A DNA stretch of 64,000 nucleotides from Candidatus Bathyarchaeota archaeon (GCA_026014585.1 JAOZIA010000013.1:34848-98847), one strand, 5' to 3'; positions 26,946 through 36,317 are shown, counted from the stretch's first letter. The notes: generated by a model from the sequence alone, not told the origin. A program made the numbers and translations.

Positions 26946-27785
26946 TCACTTTTTCTTTACGGGTTTCACGATAAGTTCTGTGGGGAACATCAGGTCTTTT
27001 ATTCGGTTGCTACTAGAAAGCATGGGTGTAATCTGAGGCTTGTTTAGAAGTGAGCTGGTCACTTGGGCTTTGATGTCATAAACGGCTTCGATGTTGTTTT
27101 CCGTTAAAACTACTTCAGGAGAGCCAGCCGCAAATATTTTACCGTGTTTTAGCATAATCATTTTGTCACAGAAACGACTTGCTAAATTCAAGTCATGCAT
27201 CGACACTATGACAGAACAATGCTCAGTTTGAGCCAGTTCTTGAAGTATGCAAAGAATCTCCAGTTGATACTTTATATCAAGTGAACTAGTCGGTTCATCA
27301 AGCAGTATAAGTTGAGGTTGCTGAGCCAGTGCTCTTGCAATAACCACTTTCTGCTGTTCGCCACCACTTAGTTCGGTGAAATGCCGCATAGCCAAATTGC
27401 CTATACCCAGAAAATCCAAAATAAGCCCCACTATTTCGTTGTCTTTCTCGCTAAGACGCCAGTTAATGTAGGGTCTTCGCCCCATCAGCACGATATCAAA
27501 AACTGTGAAGGGAAAAGTGCTGTTTGAGCTTTGAGGAACATACCCCACTATTTTGGACATTTCTTTGAGCTTTATTTTGCTGATGCACCTTTCATCAAGC
27601 AACACCGTGTTGTGCTTGGTTTTCAGGATGCCATTTAAGCATTTTAAAAGAGTGCTTTTCCCAGAACCGTTTGGTCCAACAAGACTCAGCATTTCACCCT
27701 GTCCAATAGTAAAATTAACCTCGTTCAGAATAGAAATTGATCCGTAATTGAAAGATAAACCGTCAACTGTTAACTTCAACCCCAA
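26946..27785 (-). CDS. Corrinoid/iron-complex ABC importer ATPase (BtuD/FecE-like)
   Basis: A 279-residue ATPase with Walker A GPNGSGKST (about residues 36-44), the family stretch VGYVPQSSNSTFPFTVFDIVLMGR, signature LSGGEQQKVVIARAL, Walker B LILLDEPTSSLD and switch His in VSMHDLNLASRF. These features define the BtuD/FhuC/FecE group. It uses TTG 27785 with GGAGG upstream and overlaps the permease by 10 bp. It is the last gene of the ChlID-BtuF-BtuC-BtuD run. Corrinoid import is inferred from the neighbours, as iron-siderophore systems look the same. Confidence 0.87.
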   Translation of the reverse strand: MGLKLTVDGLSFNYGSISILNEVNFTIGQGEMLSLVGPNGSGKSTLLKCLNGILKTKHNTVLLDERCISKIKLKEMSKIVGYVPQSSNSTFPFTVFDIVLMGRRPYINWRLSEKDNEIVGLILDFLGIGNLAMRHFTELSGGEQQKVVIARALAQQPQLILLDEPTSSLDIKYQLEILCILQELAQTEHCSVIVSMHDLNLASRFCDKMIMLKHGKIFAAGSPEVVLTENNIEAVYDIKAQVTSSLLNKPQITPMLSSSNRIKDLMFPTELIVKPVKKK

Positions 27786-28849
27786 CTTCGCCTCCGTCTA
27801 TTAAGCAACATGTAAATGAAAAAGGGCACACCAAGCAGTGAAGTAATAATTCCAACGGGAATCTCTGTGGGTGCAATAATTAACCGTGCAATGGTGTCAG
27901 AAGACAAAAGCAAAAGGCTGCCCACGAGTACACTGCAAGGTATCAAAAATCGATGGTCACTTCCAATTAGCATACGCGAGAGATGGGGTGAAATCAGGCA
28001 GATGAAACCGATTACCCCTGTGAACGCAACGATACTAGCCGTTGCCAAAGTAGCCAGCACCATACATATCGAGAGCACATGTTTTGAATTAACGCCGATA
28101 CTTTTTGCAACTTCCTCACCTAAACTTAGGACGTTCATGTCCCAAGACATTTTCGTCATAAGAATTGCTGTAATCACAACAATGGGAAAAACCAAAGCGA
28201 TGTTTTCCCAGCTTGCAGCAGTTAACCCGCCCATAAGCCAGAACACCACAGCTCGTAACGCCTCAGGCTCAGGTGACATATACTGAATAAGGGATAACAG
28301 AGCAGAAAAAAGGTAGCTCACAGCAACACCTGCCAAAATTACCGTTTCACTAGTCATAAACCGCAACCTAGCGATACCGTACACGATAACCATTGCCAGT
28401 ATGCCAAAGATGAAAGCATTTGCGACCACTATGTAGCTGCCGGCAGTAGTAAAAATGCTCACTCCAAAAACAAGAGCCAACGCAGCACCAAACCCTGCAG
28501 CAGCAGAAACACCTAAGATGTATGATGAAACAAGCGGGTTACGAAGTACACCCTGCAATGTAGCGCCAGATGCAGCAAGTCCAGCGCCGGCGATGATACC
28601 CATTATGATGCGGGGTAATCGGATTTCTAAAACGATTGCCTGAGTTGTTTCGGGTCCAGGATTAATATTAAGGAAGGGAAAAGCTTTGGAAGCAAGAACA
28701 GTCATTGCTTCCAGAATTCTAGGAGACCCCGCGCCTAAACTAATAGCAGCAATGACCGCTATTATAAGAGCTATAAAAACGAGGAGAAGAGCAAGGACTT
28801 TTTTTGCTCTTGATTTAGTGTAGGATTTTTTTATTTCAGCAGCGCTCAT
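27776..28849 (-). CDS. Corrinoid/iron-complex ABC importer permease (BtuC/FecD-like)
   Basis: A 357-residue FecCD-family permease with about ten helices. Signature blocks are ARLPRI-like EIRLPRIIMGIIAGAGLAASG, LQGVLRNPLVSSYILGVSAAAGFGAAL and GVIGFICLISPHLSRMLIG. The start ATG overlaps the stop of the binding-protein gene (ATGA). It forms the channel through which the ligand enters the cytoplasm. Confidence 0.9.
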   Translation of the reverse strand: MSAAEIKKSYTKSRAKKVLALLLVFIALIIAVIAAISLGAGSPRILEAMTVLASKAFPFLNINPGPETTQAIVLEIRLPRIIMGIIAGAGLAASGATLQGVLRNPLVSSYILGVSAAAGFGAALALVFGVSIFTTAGSYIVVANAFIFGILAMVIVYGIARLRFMTSETVILAGVAVSYLFSALLSLIQYMSPEPEALRAVVFWLMGGLTAASWENIALVFPIVVITAILMTKMSWDMNVLSLGEEVAKSIGVNSKHVLSICMVLATLATASIVAFTGVIGFICLISPHLSRMLIGSDHRFLIPCSVLVGSLLLLSSDTIARLIIAPTEIPVGIITSLLGVPFFIYMLLNRRRRSWG

Positions 28850-29913
28850 GGATAAGCGTAGACTCCGTGTGGTGTTGTTCCATAGAAGGTCTGCATGTAA
28901 TCAGCGTAGACAGCAGCAGGATTAATGTCTGAAAACAGGTCTGGATGGAACCATGTGGCATAGTACAATAACCCAATTACTTCATGTGCAACAATTATTG
29001 TGTCTCTAACGACGTAGACTTTGCCGTTTTGAACAGCAGGCACCTGATTTAACCCAGCTCTATTCATCATTTCGTTTTGCAAATACTCAAATGCATCTGG
29101 GTCAGAGCCATCCAAGTAAGTTGCCATACGAATTATGATGTCTGGTTTGCGTTCAATTACATATTCTGCATTCACGATAGGCATAGCAACATTTTTATCT
29201 TTAACCAAGTTTATCGCACCAGTTTCCACCAGGAGGTCATGGAAAGAGTTTCCTGGACCTGCACTGTAGCCAGGTTGGTAAAATTCGAAGTACACGGTGG
29301 GTTTTTCGCTGTCGGGTATGTCTTTGGTTCGTTCTTGGACAAGATTGTAATAGCCTTCTTCATAAGCGAGAAATTCATCAGCTTTTTCCTGTGCACCCAA
29401 CACTGTTCCTAGAAGGTCTACGAGTATTGTTCGTCTTGGCTGCACTGTTCTTTCTACGATAACTGCTATTCCAGTATCTTCAAGTGTTTGGACGTTGCCT
29501 GCACTATATAATTCACTGACAATCACCAAGTCAGGCTGCATTTCTACTATCATTTCAATGCTACCAGCGATAGTTATGTCTTCAACTGAGGGAGGAAGCC
29601 ATGATAGCCCGTCATCGTCAATAAAGCCACGACCAACGATTTTATCTTGAGCGCCGATTGCGACGACGAGTTCAATGCCAGTAATTGCAACTACACGTTC
29701 AACATGAAGTGGGATGTTAACGGTTCTGTCTGTGACATCTTCATAAACGAGAATGTTAGGGTTATTACCTGTCGGAGTTGGTGAACTAGTAGTTTGAGGG
29801 TCATTACCGCTAGATGAAGCTGGATTGTTTAGTGAGTAAACGGAAAATGCAGAGATACTTATGACCGCGATTAGCACTATTGCAATGATTCCCATAGTAG
29901 TTTTATTCAACAT
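28846..29913 (-). CDS. Periplasmic-type binding protein for corrinoid or iron complex (BtuF-like)
   Basis: A 355-residue protein with an N-terminal hydrophobic anchor (GIIAIVLIAVISISAFSVYSL), no lipobox Cys and a Thr/Ser/Pro linker, so it is tethered to the membrane on the outside. The body has the TroA/BtuF two-lobe pattern: RTVNIPLHVERVVAITG, then VEMQPDLVIVSELY and a second lobe with ERKPDIIIRMA. The ATG 29913 has GGGAGGTGA directly upstream. It follows the chelatase gene by 3 bp, which is the strongest hint that the ligand is a corrinoid. Confidence 0.85.
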   Translation of the reverse strand: MLNKTTMGIIAIVLIAVISISAFSVYSLNNPASSSGNDPQTTSSPTPTGNNPNILVYEDVTDRTVNIPLHVERVVAITGIELVVAIGAQDKIVGRGFIDDDGLSWLPPSVEDITIAGSIEMIVEMQPDLVIVSELYSAGNVQTLEDTGIAVIVERTVQPRRTILVDLLGTVLGAQEKADEFLAYEEGYYNLVQERTKDIPDSEKPTVYFEFYQPGYSAGPGNSFHDLLVETGAINLVKDKNVAMPIVNAEYVIERKPDIIIRMATYLDGSDPDAFEYLQNEMMNRAGLNQVPAVQNGKVYVVRDTIIVAHEVIGLLYYATWFHPDLFSDINPAAVYADYMQTFYGTTPHGVYAYP

Positions 29914-29916
29914 CTC

Positions 29917-31923
29917 TCACCTCCCAACTCCATCAAAAAAAGATAAACCAGAATCATCAAACATAGCATCACGAACAGCGCTGGCAATAGGCGCAGCACT
30001 TAACTCATTTAATTTCAAGTATCGTCCACCCATTTCATCACACACCTGTTTAACCAACCCAAAAGTTAGAAAACTACACTCAGTATCAATGGCAAGTGAT
30101 TGGATTCCTTCTGCACTAATCTCACGAGCCAAAGTTTTTGCTTCTTCCACATGATCTCCACCATAAAGATTGACATTTGCCATTCCATCTGAAACCAGCA
30201 CCATCAAAGGAAGAACACTATCATCGTTCTGTACACAATCTTTGATGACGTCCAATCCAAGTTTTAAGCCATGAACCATGGGTGTACGTCCACCCGTGGG
30301 CAGCTTTGTCAAACATTTTTGTGCCAAATCCACACTGTTAGTAGGTGGAAGAACAAGTTCAGCGGTATTTTTGCGGAAAACAACCATGCCCACACGGTCA
30401 CGGCGCTGGTAAGCATCAAGCAGTAGTGATAAAACTGCTCCTTTAGTTGAGACCATCCGTTCCTCAGCAGCCATTGAACCACTTGCGTCAACCACAAACA
30501 TGATTAGGTTTCCAATTTTTCGTTCTCGTACTTTTTCACGCAAGTCAGATTTTTCAATTAGTAAGCCAGTTTGGTCTTGGAATTTTTTGCGTTGACACTG
30601 AAAAGGCGCTGCTGCACGCAAAGTGGCGTCAAAAGCTAAATCCGCAACTTTTCCTTTTGGAACGGTGGAGTCAATGTATCTGCCTGTTTTTGAGTTACTT
30701 AGACTTTTTGAGCGCCGCCCTGCCCCACATCGTTGAACCTCATCTAGAACAGGCGTAGAAAGGGGTTTTATTTTATATGGGGAGTCTGCTTCAAAAACTT
30801 GTTCGGGTGCTTCTTTTTCAGGTTTTTTTTCTTGGTTGCCCTTGTTGTCGTCGTTTTGGGGTTGAGGGGGAGGATTGTTCTGTGGCTGCTGTTCTTTTTT
30901 GTTTTGGTTCCATTTTTGTATGCTTTCTTGAAGTTGTTGTTGTTCCATTTTTGGTTCTTCAAAAGGTTGACGGCGACGGCGGTGAGGAAGCACCAACTCG
31001 GCGGCTTCTTTGATATCATCCTCAGTGACGGCAGTTCTTCCGTTAAAAGCGGCAAGGGTACAGGCAGTTTTGTACATTGTAATATCTGCGCGGTGCCCAT
31101 CAACGGCAAAGTCTACGCAGATTTGGGTGATTAAATCGAGCATTTCATCGTCTAGTTTTACTTTGGGTAAAATGCTTGTTGCTTCCGTGATTTTTTGGCG
31201 AAGTTGGTCTTGTGCCTCACTTTGAGCTTCAATAAATGATATAGGGTTAGCCTCAAAAGCAACACGTCTACGAACGATTTCGGCACGTGCTTCTCGGTAG
31301 GGAATACCTTTTATTTCAACAGATAGGGCAAAACGGTCTAAAAGTTGAGGTCGCAGTTCACCCTCCTCGGGATTCATGGTGCCAACGAGAACAAATTGTG
31401 CAGGGTGACAAAAAGAAATACCTTCGCGTTCCACAAAATTTGTGCCCATAGCGGCGGCGTCAAGTAAAACGTCAACCAAGTGGTCATCTAATAGGTTGAC
31501 TTCGTCAATGTAGAGGATATTTCGGTTTGCTTGTGCAAGTATGCCGGGGTCAAAGTGTTTTTCGCCTGTTTTTATGGCTTTTTCTATGTCGATTGTTCCC
31601 ACGAGACGGTCTTCTGTGGCGCCAACGGGGAGTTCCACTACAGTTACAGCGCGTTTTGTGGTTGTGAGTTTTTCACCTTTCACTATTTTAGCGCTGCAGA
31701 CGTCACACATGTCTTTTGGGCGGGTGGGGTCACAGTGGAAGGGGCAATCGATTACAGCGTCTACTTTTGGCAGGAGGTTTGCTAAGGCTCGGACGGTTAG
31801 TGATTTACCTGTGCCTTTTTCACCTCTTAGAAGCACTCCGCCAATTTTTGGGTTGATAACGTTTAGTATTAGTGCTAGTTTCATTTTTTCTTGACCGACG
31901 ATGGCACTGAAGGGGTAAATCAT
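29917..31923 (-). CDS. Fused ChlI-ChlD-type chelatase AAA+ subunit
   Basis: A 668-residue protein: ChlI-like AAA+ module (residues 1-320; Walker A GEKGTGKS, Walker [13 protein letters not shown], sensor [16 protein letters not shown]), a Pro/Gln/Asn-rich linker (about 335-385), then a ChlD-like von Willebrand A domain (about 465-668; MIDAS DASGSMA). In archaea without CobS/CobT, this type of protein is the proposed ATPase partner of CobN. A zinc-like CPFHCDP and CDVCSA pair sits near residue 60-78, as in many BchI/ChlI-like proteins. ATG 31923 starts the transcript that continues into BtuFCD. The promoter at 31947-32007 has the full regulon signature. Confidence 0.9.
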   Translation of the reverse strand: MIYPFSAIVGQEKMKLALILNVINPKIGGVLLRGEKGTGKSLTVRALANLLPKVDAVIDCPFHCDPTRPKDMCDVCSAKIVKGEKLTTTKRAVTVVELPVGATEDRLVGTIDIEKAIKTGEKHFDPGILAQANRNILYIDEVNLLDDHLVDVLLDAAAMGTNFVEREGISFCHPAQFVLVGTMNPEEGELRPQLLDRFALSVEIKGIPYREARAEIVRRRVAFEANPISFIEAQSEAQDQLRQKITEATSILPKVKLDDEMLDLITQICVDFAVDGHRADITMYKTACTLAAFNGRTAVTEDDIKEAAELVLPHRRRRQPFEEPKMEQQQLQESIQKWNQNKKEQQPQNNPPPQPQNDDNKGNQEKKPEKEAPEQVFEADSPYKIKPLSTPVLDEVQRCGAGRRSKSLSNSKTGRYIDSTVPKGKVADLAFDATLRAAAPFQCQRKKFQDQTGLLIEKSDLREKVRERKIGNLIMFVVDASGSMAAEERMVSTKGAVLSLLLDAYQRRDRVGMVVFRKNTAELVLPPTNSVDLAQKCLTKLPTGGRTPMVHGLKLGLDVIKDCVQNDDSVLPLMVLVSDGMANVNLYGGDHVEEAKTLAREISAEGIQSLAIDTECSFLTFGLVKQVCDEMGGRYLKLNELSAAPIASAVRDAMFDDSGLSFFDGVGR

Positions 31924-31946
31924 GTTTTTTGCTCTCTTCCGCTGGT

Positions 31947-32007
31947 TGGATTATCCAAAAGACCTAATAAATCTTGGTTTAACTTAATTTAACAACAGGT
32001 TGATTAA
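31947..32007 (-). promoter_or_regulatory. Chelatase/corrinoid uptake promoter with shared element and operator
   Basis: The proximal box is ATAAATCTTGGTTTAAC (31967-31983, plus strand) and the distal box AGGTTGATTAA (31997-32007), 13 nt apart. On the minus strand the TATA is TTTATTAG. The palindrome TGGATTATCCA (31947-31957, extended to 13 bp by one base on each side) is 14 nt downstream of the TATA. The leader to ATG 31923 is short. Confidence 0.72.
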
Positions 32008-32072
32008 CTTAAGTTTAAATAAATAAAAAAACTGACATCAAAAAAATCAAAAAACAAAAAACTTTTTATCAA

Positions 32073-32903
32073 TCAGACCAATTTCGCATCCTTAACCTCA
32101 TAGGTTATGTCACCAGCAAACCGCAAATTTTGAGAATCAATTTCATGCACTATACGATTCACCATTCTACCCACCACCAGCACAAAAACATTAAGACCCC
32201 TAGATGCAGCGACCGCAGCTGAATGACTTATACCAAATTCAAAATCGGCATTAAGCCCTAACTTTGTCAAAACAGCGCGCCCCACAGCACCCATAACGCC
32301 AACACGGTCAGGCTTGAACTCATCGTAGTATTGTTTGATTTTATCTAGGTCCGCTGCTCTGGAGCCACCTCTGCGTATGCTGGGCAGCTTAACAATAAGA
32401 ATTTTACCTTGCTTGAGTTTAATTTTACCCTGCAAATCCCTCAAACCTAAATCTTCCCCAGCATTAGCATCAGAAAGAGCTATGCCTACAGCTTCTGTTT
32501 TAGGGTCATTTAGGGGAACAGTGTAAAATATACCCTCTTTTATGATTAAACCCACTTGTTCACCTGCTTTAACAGAGTTTGTTGCTAAGGCTATCCATGC
32601 ATGTTCAACTTTTAGTTCATGTTTTATGGATTTAAAATAGGTCTCCATGTTTCGGACGTTTTCATGCAGTTTAGTAACCCCTTTTGAAGTTAAGCGGTAA
32701 TCTGCCCTCTCCGAACCAACTGTTAAGTAGCCTTCTTTTTGGAGTTTTTTAAAGTACTTACTCACAGCTTGAATAGTTATACCAAGTTTATCACTAATAT
32801 CCTTCTGCTTAATATGAGGCTGATTTAGCATGATCTCATACAGTATTTGGAATTTTGTGAACTCTGCTTTTTCCCTAAGCAGAATATTTTGTGTTTTTGC
32901 CAA
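32073..32903 (-). CDS. Winged-helix transcriptional regulator, copy 2
   Basis: About 277 residues when started at TTG 32903, which has GGGGG seven bases upstream. That start aligns residue for residue with the paralogue at 10223 (LLREKAEFTKFQIL against LLRDKGEFTRFQIL). The frame is open further to 33137 but crosses its own TATA, so the longer form is rejected. The same winged helix (DISDKLGITIQAVSKYFKKL) and the same uncharacterised C-terminal domain (LSDANAGEDLGL, GVMGAVGRAVLTKLG) are present. It has the shared bipartite promoter, which suggests it controls itself and the cobalt/corrinoid block. Confidence 0.82.
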   Translation of the reverse strand: MAKTQNILLREKAEFTKFQILYEIMLNQPHIKQKDISDKLGITIQAVSKYFKKLQKEGYLTVGSERADYRLTSKGVTKLHENVRNMETYFKSIKHELKVEHAWIALATNSVKAGEQVGLIIKEGIFYTVPLNDPKTEAVGIALSDANAGEDLGLRDLQGKIKLKQGKILIVKLPSIRRGGSRAADLDKIKQYYDEFKPDRVGVMGAVGRAVLTKLGLNADFEFGISHSAAVAASRGLNVFVLVVGRMVNRIVHEIDSQNLRFAGDITYEVKDAKLV

Positions 32904-32931
32904 TTCATTTACCCCCAGTTTTGAGCCTGAG

Positions 32932-32946
32932 ACGGAAACTTTCCGT
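32932..32946. promoter_or_regulatory. Perfect 15-bp palindrome in the regulator leader
   Basis: ACGGAAACTTTCCGT is symmetric around its central base. It lies between the TATA and the TTG start of regulator copy 2, close to the expected start of transcription. It could be an operator or a small hairpin. It is not repeated upstream of the paralogue. Confidence 0.4.
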
Positions 32947-32980
32947 TGTTGTTTTGCGTTTTGAAAAAGCATCCAATAAC

Positions 32981-33023
32981 TTATAAACTTTAGTTTAACT
33001 AAAATTAAGGTCAAGTTGATTAA
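32981..33023 (-). promoter_or_regulatory. Promoter of regulator copy 2 with shared bipartite element
   Basis: The proximal box TTATAAACTTTAGTTTAAC (32981-32999) and distal box AAGTTGATTAA (33013-33023) are 13 nt apart, exactly as at 25003 and 31967. The minus-strand TATA is TTTATAAG. Only half of the TGGATTATCCA palindrome (TTGGAT) is present downstream. Confidence 0.68.
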
Positions 33024-33146
33024 CTGTTTTTTTATGCAACAAAACAAAGCCAAAAAAAAAAGAAAAACAGAAAAAACATCAGTAAACACAAGCTTCAAAG
33101 AGCCCGCTACCCCCACAAGTAGCAGGTAAATTCGCAAGCTTAATGA

Positions 33147-33458
33147 CTATTTCTTATCATTTTCACCTTCAAGCTTTTCTCGAACTAAACCAAACTGCTT
33201 AACAAGTTCAGGCACATGTGGCATTTGTTCCCCAACAGCATTCATCAGCTCTTCTGTTCCCTCACAGTGAGACAAGAGTAAACAAATAATATCATTCACA
33301 AACGCGTCAAACTCCCCATCATAAGGTGCAGTAACCTCAGTGTACTTCATCGCAGCTATGCGCTTTAGCATGTTGGTGAAGAATACTGAGTCAAGGATGT
33401 CATGCACTTTTTGCTCGTTTTCTTCAGGGTACTCAATTGCGAGAATCCGAATTTTCAT
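33147..33458 (-). CDS. Uncharacterised 103-residue protein
   Basis: I do not recognise a family. The protein is soluble, charged, helix-rich and has two Cys (CLLLSHCEG). ATG 33458 has AGGAG nine bases upstream and a plausible archaeal leader, and codon use looks normal, so it is a real gene. It follows no other gene on its strand within 300 bp and reads toward the regulator promoter, so it is probably monocistronic. Confidence 0.6.
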   Translation of the reverse strand: MKIRILAIEYPEENEQKVHDILDSVFFTNMLKRIAAMKYTEVTAPYDGEFDAFVNDIICLLLSHCEGTEELMNAVGEQMPHVPELVKQFGLVREKLEGENDKK

Positions 33459-33786
33459 GGTGTTTTCTCCTTATAACAATATTTTTGGGAGTCAGGGGAT
33501 GTTTTGAAAAAACCTCTTATGTATGGTGGTTTTACAGTTTTTCCCAAATAAAATCACCTGTATAATATTAAGCGCTATGAATATATTTAATTTTGCCATA
33601 AAAAGCACCTCGACAAATGCTCAAATAAATCAAAAATAAATGAAACATCAGAATCAATTGAAACTTTTTCAACAAATCAATAGAAAAAGCACTACCACAG
33701 TAGACAAACATAAGAAAAACCGCAGAGCAAACCGAAAAAGCGGATTCCACACACCAAAATGTTAACTAAAAAAAAGAAAAAAGGGA
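33459..33786. other. Gap with one inverted repeat, no convincing gene
   Basis: AT-rich intergenic stretch. GGTGGTTTTA (33525-33534) and TAAAATCACC (33549-33558) form an inverted repeat with one mismatch, and lie about 70-100 bp before ATG 33458, so they may flank its promoter. The minus-strand TATA candidate is AAATATATTC near 33575. A 60-codon minus-strand frame at 33568-33750 has no ribosome site and is not supported. Confidence 0.5.
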
Positions 33787-36153
33787 TTAGGGCCCTGTTT
33801 GTTTACCTTTAGGCGCTAAAACAAACCCTCTTACAGCCTGCGCATCGTACTCATGCAGTCTGCGCCATCCAGATGTAGCCATAGCGTAAACATGCATATG
33901 TTCAACAAAGCCTGCCGTGTCACAAATTCCAAGGATATCTGGAACGGTAACAGTTGCTGTTTTGGTTGTTAAGGGCAAAGGCGTTCTGCCTGAATCTATC
34001 AATGATGCTGGATTTCCGCCGCGGGTAAGTGAGAAGCTATACGTAGCAAAGCCAGATGTTCCAACGCCCGATGGATGTTCAGGCCGGTAGTTTAGAATTA
34101 CTGTTCCTTGAGGTTCTTTTAGTGGGGCTGGTCCAAAATCGTATTTCATGACACCGCAATCATCGCCTGCAGGTACACCATCAAGTGTTGGTGCAGGAAT
34201 CTCCGCATTGCAAAGACTATTGTCAATATTTAGCGTTATTATCATGCTTTTTTTGCCATCACCATCGTCATCATAAATTAATCCAGAACTCAAAGGCAAG
34301 CCGTTTTTCAATGAGCTACTGGCAGCATCTTCAGTTTCTATTGTTCCAGACAGATCTGTTGAGGTTGGGACACGGAAATTTATTTGCAGAGCATCAATGT
34401 TAACTAGTTGTCCATCAGAATCAAAGAGGTCAACTTTTAGTTGATACTGAGCACTCTCAGGCCATGCAACGCCGGGGTCTTGAAGGGCAGCTAAGTTTAA
34501 TGTTGGAAACTTTGCACTGGCGGTATCTTCAACTGCATCAGGTATGCTCCATTGACCTACAGGGGGCAGCGCAGGGGGGATTTCGAAAAGGTTCTGGTTC
34601 TCCAAAGGTACACCGGGGGATTTTTCTGATTTAGGACCTAGATTGTATGCTTCAAGAACCAAATCATCACCTACTTCATGTGTATAATGCCTGTTAATGG
34701 GTGCAGTTAACGGAATGAAAGCGCCAGAGGTTCCTTTGCGATAAGATACCCTATAGTATTTTACACCTAACTCTTCACGGAGGCTGTTATCAAATTCAAG
34801 TCGTGGTCGGAGGGTTTCACCAAATGGAGCATCAGTATCAGTTAAGCCCATGTTTGCATTTGTGGTTGTGGCTGCAAGTTGAACACCTGTTCCGCGGATT
34901 TTGCTTAAGGGTTGATTACCAATTGCCATGAATAAAACCCAATTCAGCGGTGCATCAACAGGCTGACAGGGTGCGCATGTTCGGGCAAGAGGATGAGTAA
35001 CATAAAGGGTTACGTCTTGGGTTCCACATTGATAATTCCAGAAAGTATGGCACAAAACTGGGGTTGGTGCGTAGATGCTTATTGGAGGGAATGGTGCAAA
35101 GATTTTTTGTTTGACTTTGAAGTAAAGGTCTGGTTTGTCAATATTGTTGCATCCTCGGAAAAACATTGCTTTGAATTTGCCGCATTCAGCAGTGGTTGTG
35201 GTGGCAACCAAATCCATGTGTGCACCTATGTATGGGAAAAGACACAGGATGGATTTTGTTATAGTTGCGTATTTAATCAGGACTTGTTTGAATTGTTCAT
35301 TGTTAGTGGTTTGGGCTAAGATACGCAGGTTTTGCATGTCTTCGCCTGCAAGCAGAGATTGGACACTTGGGCTGGTCTCAGCATAATTTTCGTCTAAGCA
35401 CAGGCTTTTTTGTGCCAATAGGGGGGTTTCTATGTTTTGTTTGTCATTTGAAATCTGGCGTATTTTTTTATTGCCAATTACAAGTGGTTGTGGCGGTATT
35501 GGACCAATTGATGGCGGACGTTCATAGATTTGCTTAAGTGGAGGCTGAGGGAACGGAGGTTTGATTATGAACTCTCTTATGCGGTCTATGATTTCAATAG
35601 GCAATTTAGGAATTAAAAGGTAGATAGGATCGACCTCATAGATTTCAACAGTCGCATCGCACACAGGAAGATCCATTGTGATTCCGCCGCTTACAACCTT
35701 CTTGAAAACACTGCCATGAACTATACACCTGCTTAAGAGCCAGCATAAAATCTGTTTAGAAATAACCTGGAGCACTACGCTTTTTTGGCTTGTTTTAGGG
35801 GATATTTGAACGTATACTTGTTCACCACCAAGACGGAGCAGTTCAGTCACGGTTTGCTTCTCGGTTAAATTGGGACCAACGATTAGGCGAATAGATTGAG
35901 TGGTCTCCACAAGGGGCAAGTCCACCACAATTTGCGCTGTTCCTTTTGAATCAAGGTTTGCTTTTGCTATCAGGGCACCGCCTTTAGAAAAAGCGTAGGC
36001 TACCCCTTTTTGGAGGTTTTCAGGTTTTGCTTCATCTATCACTTTTAAGGATACTGATAGGGCAACTTTGTTGCGTTGAGGTTTTTTTATTGTTATGTTT
36101 TGATTTGATACAGAGGAGATTCTTTTGGGGCTTATGTTAGGATTAAAAGTCAT
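33787..36153 (-). CDS. Large uncharacterised beta-rich protein
   Basis: About 788 residues with no family I can name. No signal peptide or transmembrane helix is seen. The N-terminal 130 residues look like a carboxypeptidase-regulatory or Ig-like sandwich (VAYAFSKGGALIAKANLDSKG). A Pro-rich section follows around residues 200-240 (PPFPQPPLKQIYERPPS). The middle contains Cys motifs (CGTQD, CAPCQP), and the end is again beta-rich with an acidic DDDGDGKK calcium-like loop. ATG 36153 follows GGTGAT by 3 bases; TTG 36171 is an alternative. It is probably a secreted or encapsulated structural protein, but the export route is not visible. Confidence 0.55.
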   Translation of the reverse strand: MTFNPNISPKRISSVSNQNITIKKPQRNKVALSVSLKVIDEAKPENLQKGVAYAFSKGGALIAKANLDSKGTAQIVVDLPLVETTQSIRLIVGPNLTEKQTVTELLRLGGEQVYVQISPKTSQKSVVLQVISKQILCWLLSRCIVHGSVFKKVVSGGITMDLPVCDATVEIYEVDPIYLLIPKLPIEIIDRIREFIIKPPFPQPPLKQIYERPPSIGPIPPQPLVIGNKKIRQISNDKQNIETPLLAQKSLCLDENYAETSPSVQSLLAGEDMQNLRILAQTTNNEQFKQVLIKYATITKSILCLFPYIGAHMDLVATTTTAECGKFKAMFFRGCNNIDKPDLYFKVKQKIFAPFPPISIYAPTPVLCHTFWNYQCGTQDVTLYVTHPLARTCAPCQPVDAPLNWVLFMAIGNQPLSKIRGTGVQLAATTTNANMGLTDTDAPFGETLRPRLEFDNSLREELGVKYYRVSYRKGTSGAFIPLTAPINRHYTHEVGDDLVLEAYNLGPKSEKSPGVPLENQNLFEIPPALPPVGQWSIPDAVEDTASAKFPTLNLAALQDPGVAWPESAQYQLKVDLFDSDGQLVNIDALQINFRVPTSTDLSGTIETEDAASSSLKNGLPLSSGLIYDDDGDGKKSMIITLNIDNSLCNAEIPAPTLDGVPAGDDCGVMKYDFGPAPLKEPQGTVILNYRPEHPSGVGTSGFATYSFSLTRGGNPASLIDSGRTPLPLTTKTATVTVPDILGICDTAGFVEHMHVYAMATSGWRRLHEYDAQAVRGFVLAPKGKQTGP

Positions 36154-36317
36154 TACATCACCGAGCCTCAACAGTATTAAGTCTTAATAAAGATTATTTA
36201 GCACATGCCTGTTTGCCATAGTGTAGCATTGTTCAACTGTTCATCAACAAAATAATCTGATGTATTAACAGTCGCTATTTATAAACGATTAAAACATAAG
36301 AGGGCTTGGTGAAAAAA

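Noticed and set aside
32904..33137. N-terminal extension of regulator copy 2
   Set aside because: The extension crosses its own TATA and shared promoter boxes, and the paralogue begins exactly at the residue encoded by TTG 32903.
33568..33750. 60-codon hydrophobic minus-strand frame
   Set aside because: No ribosome site, AT-rich intergenic sequence, and it lies in the likely promoter area of the gene at 33458.
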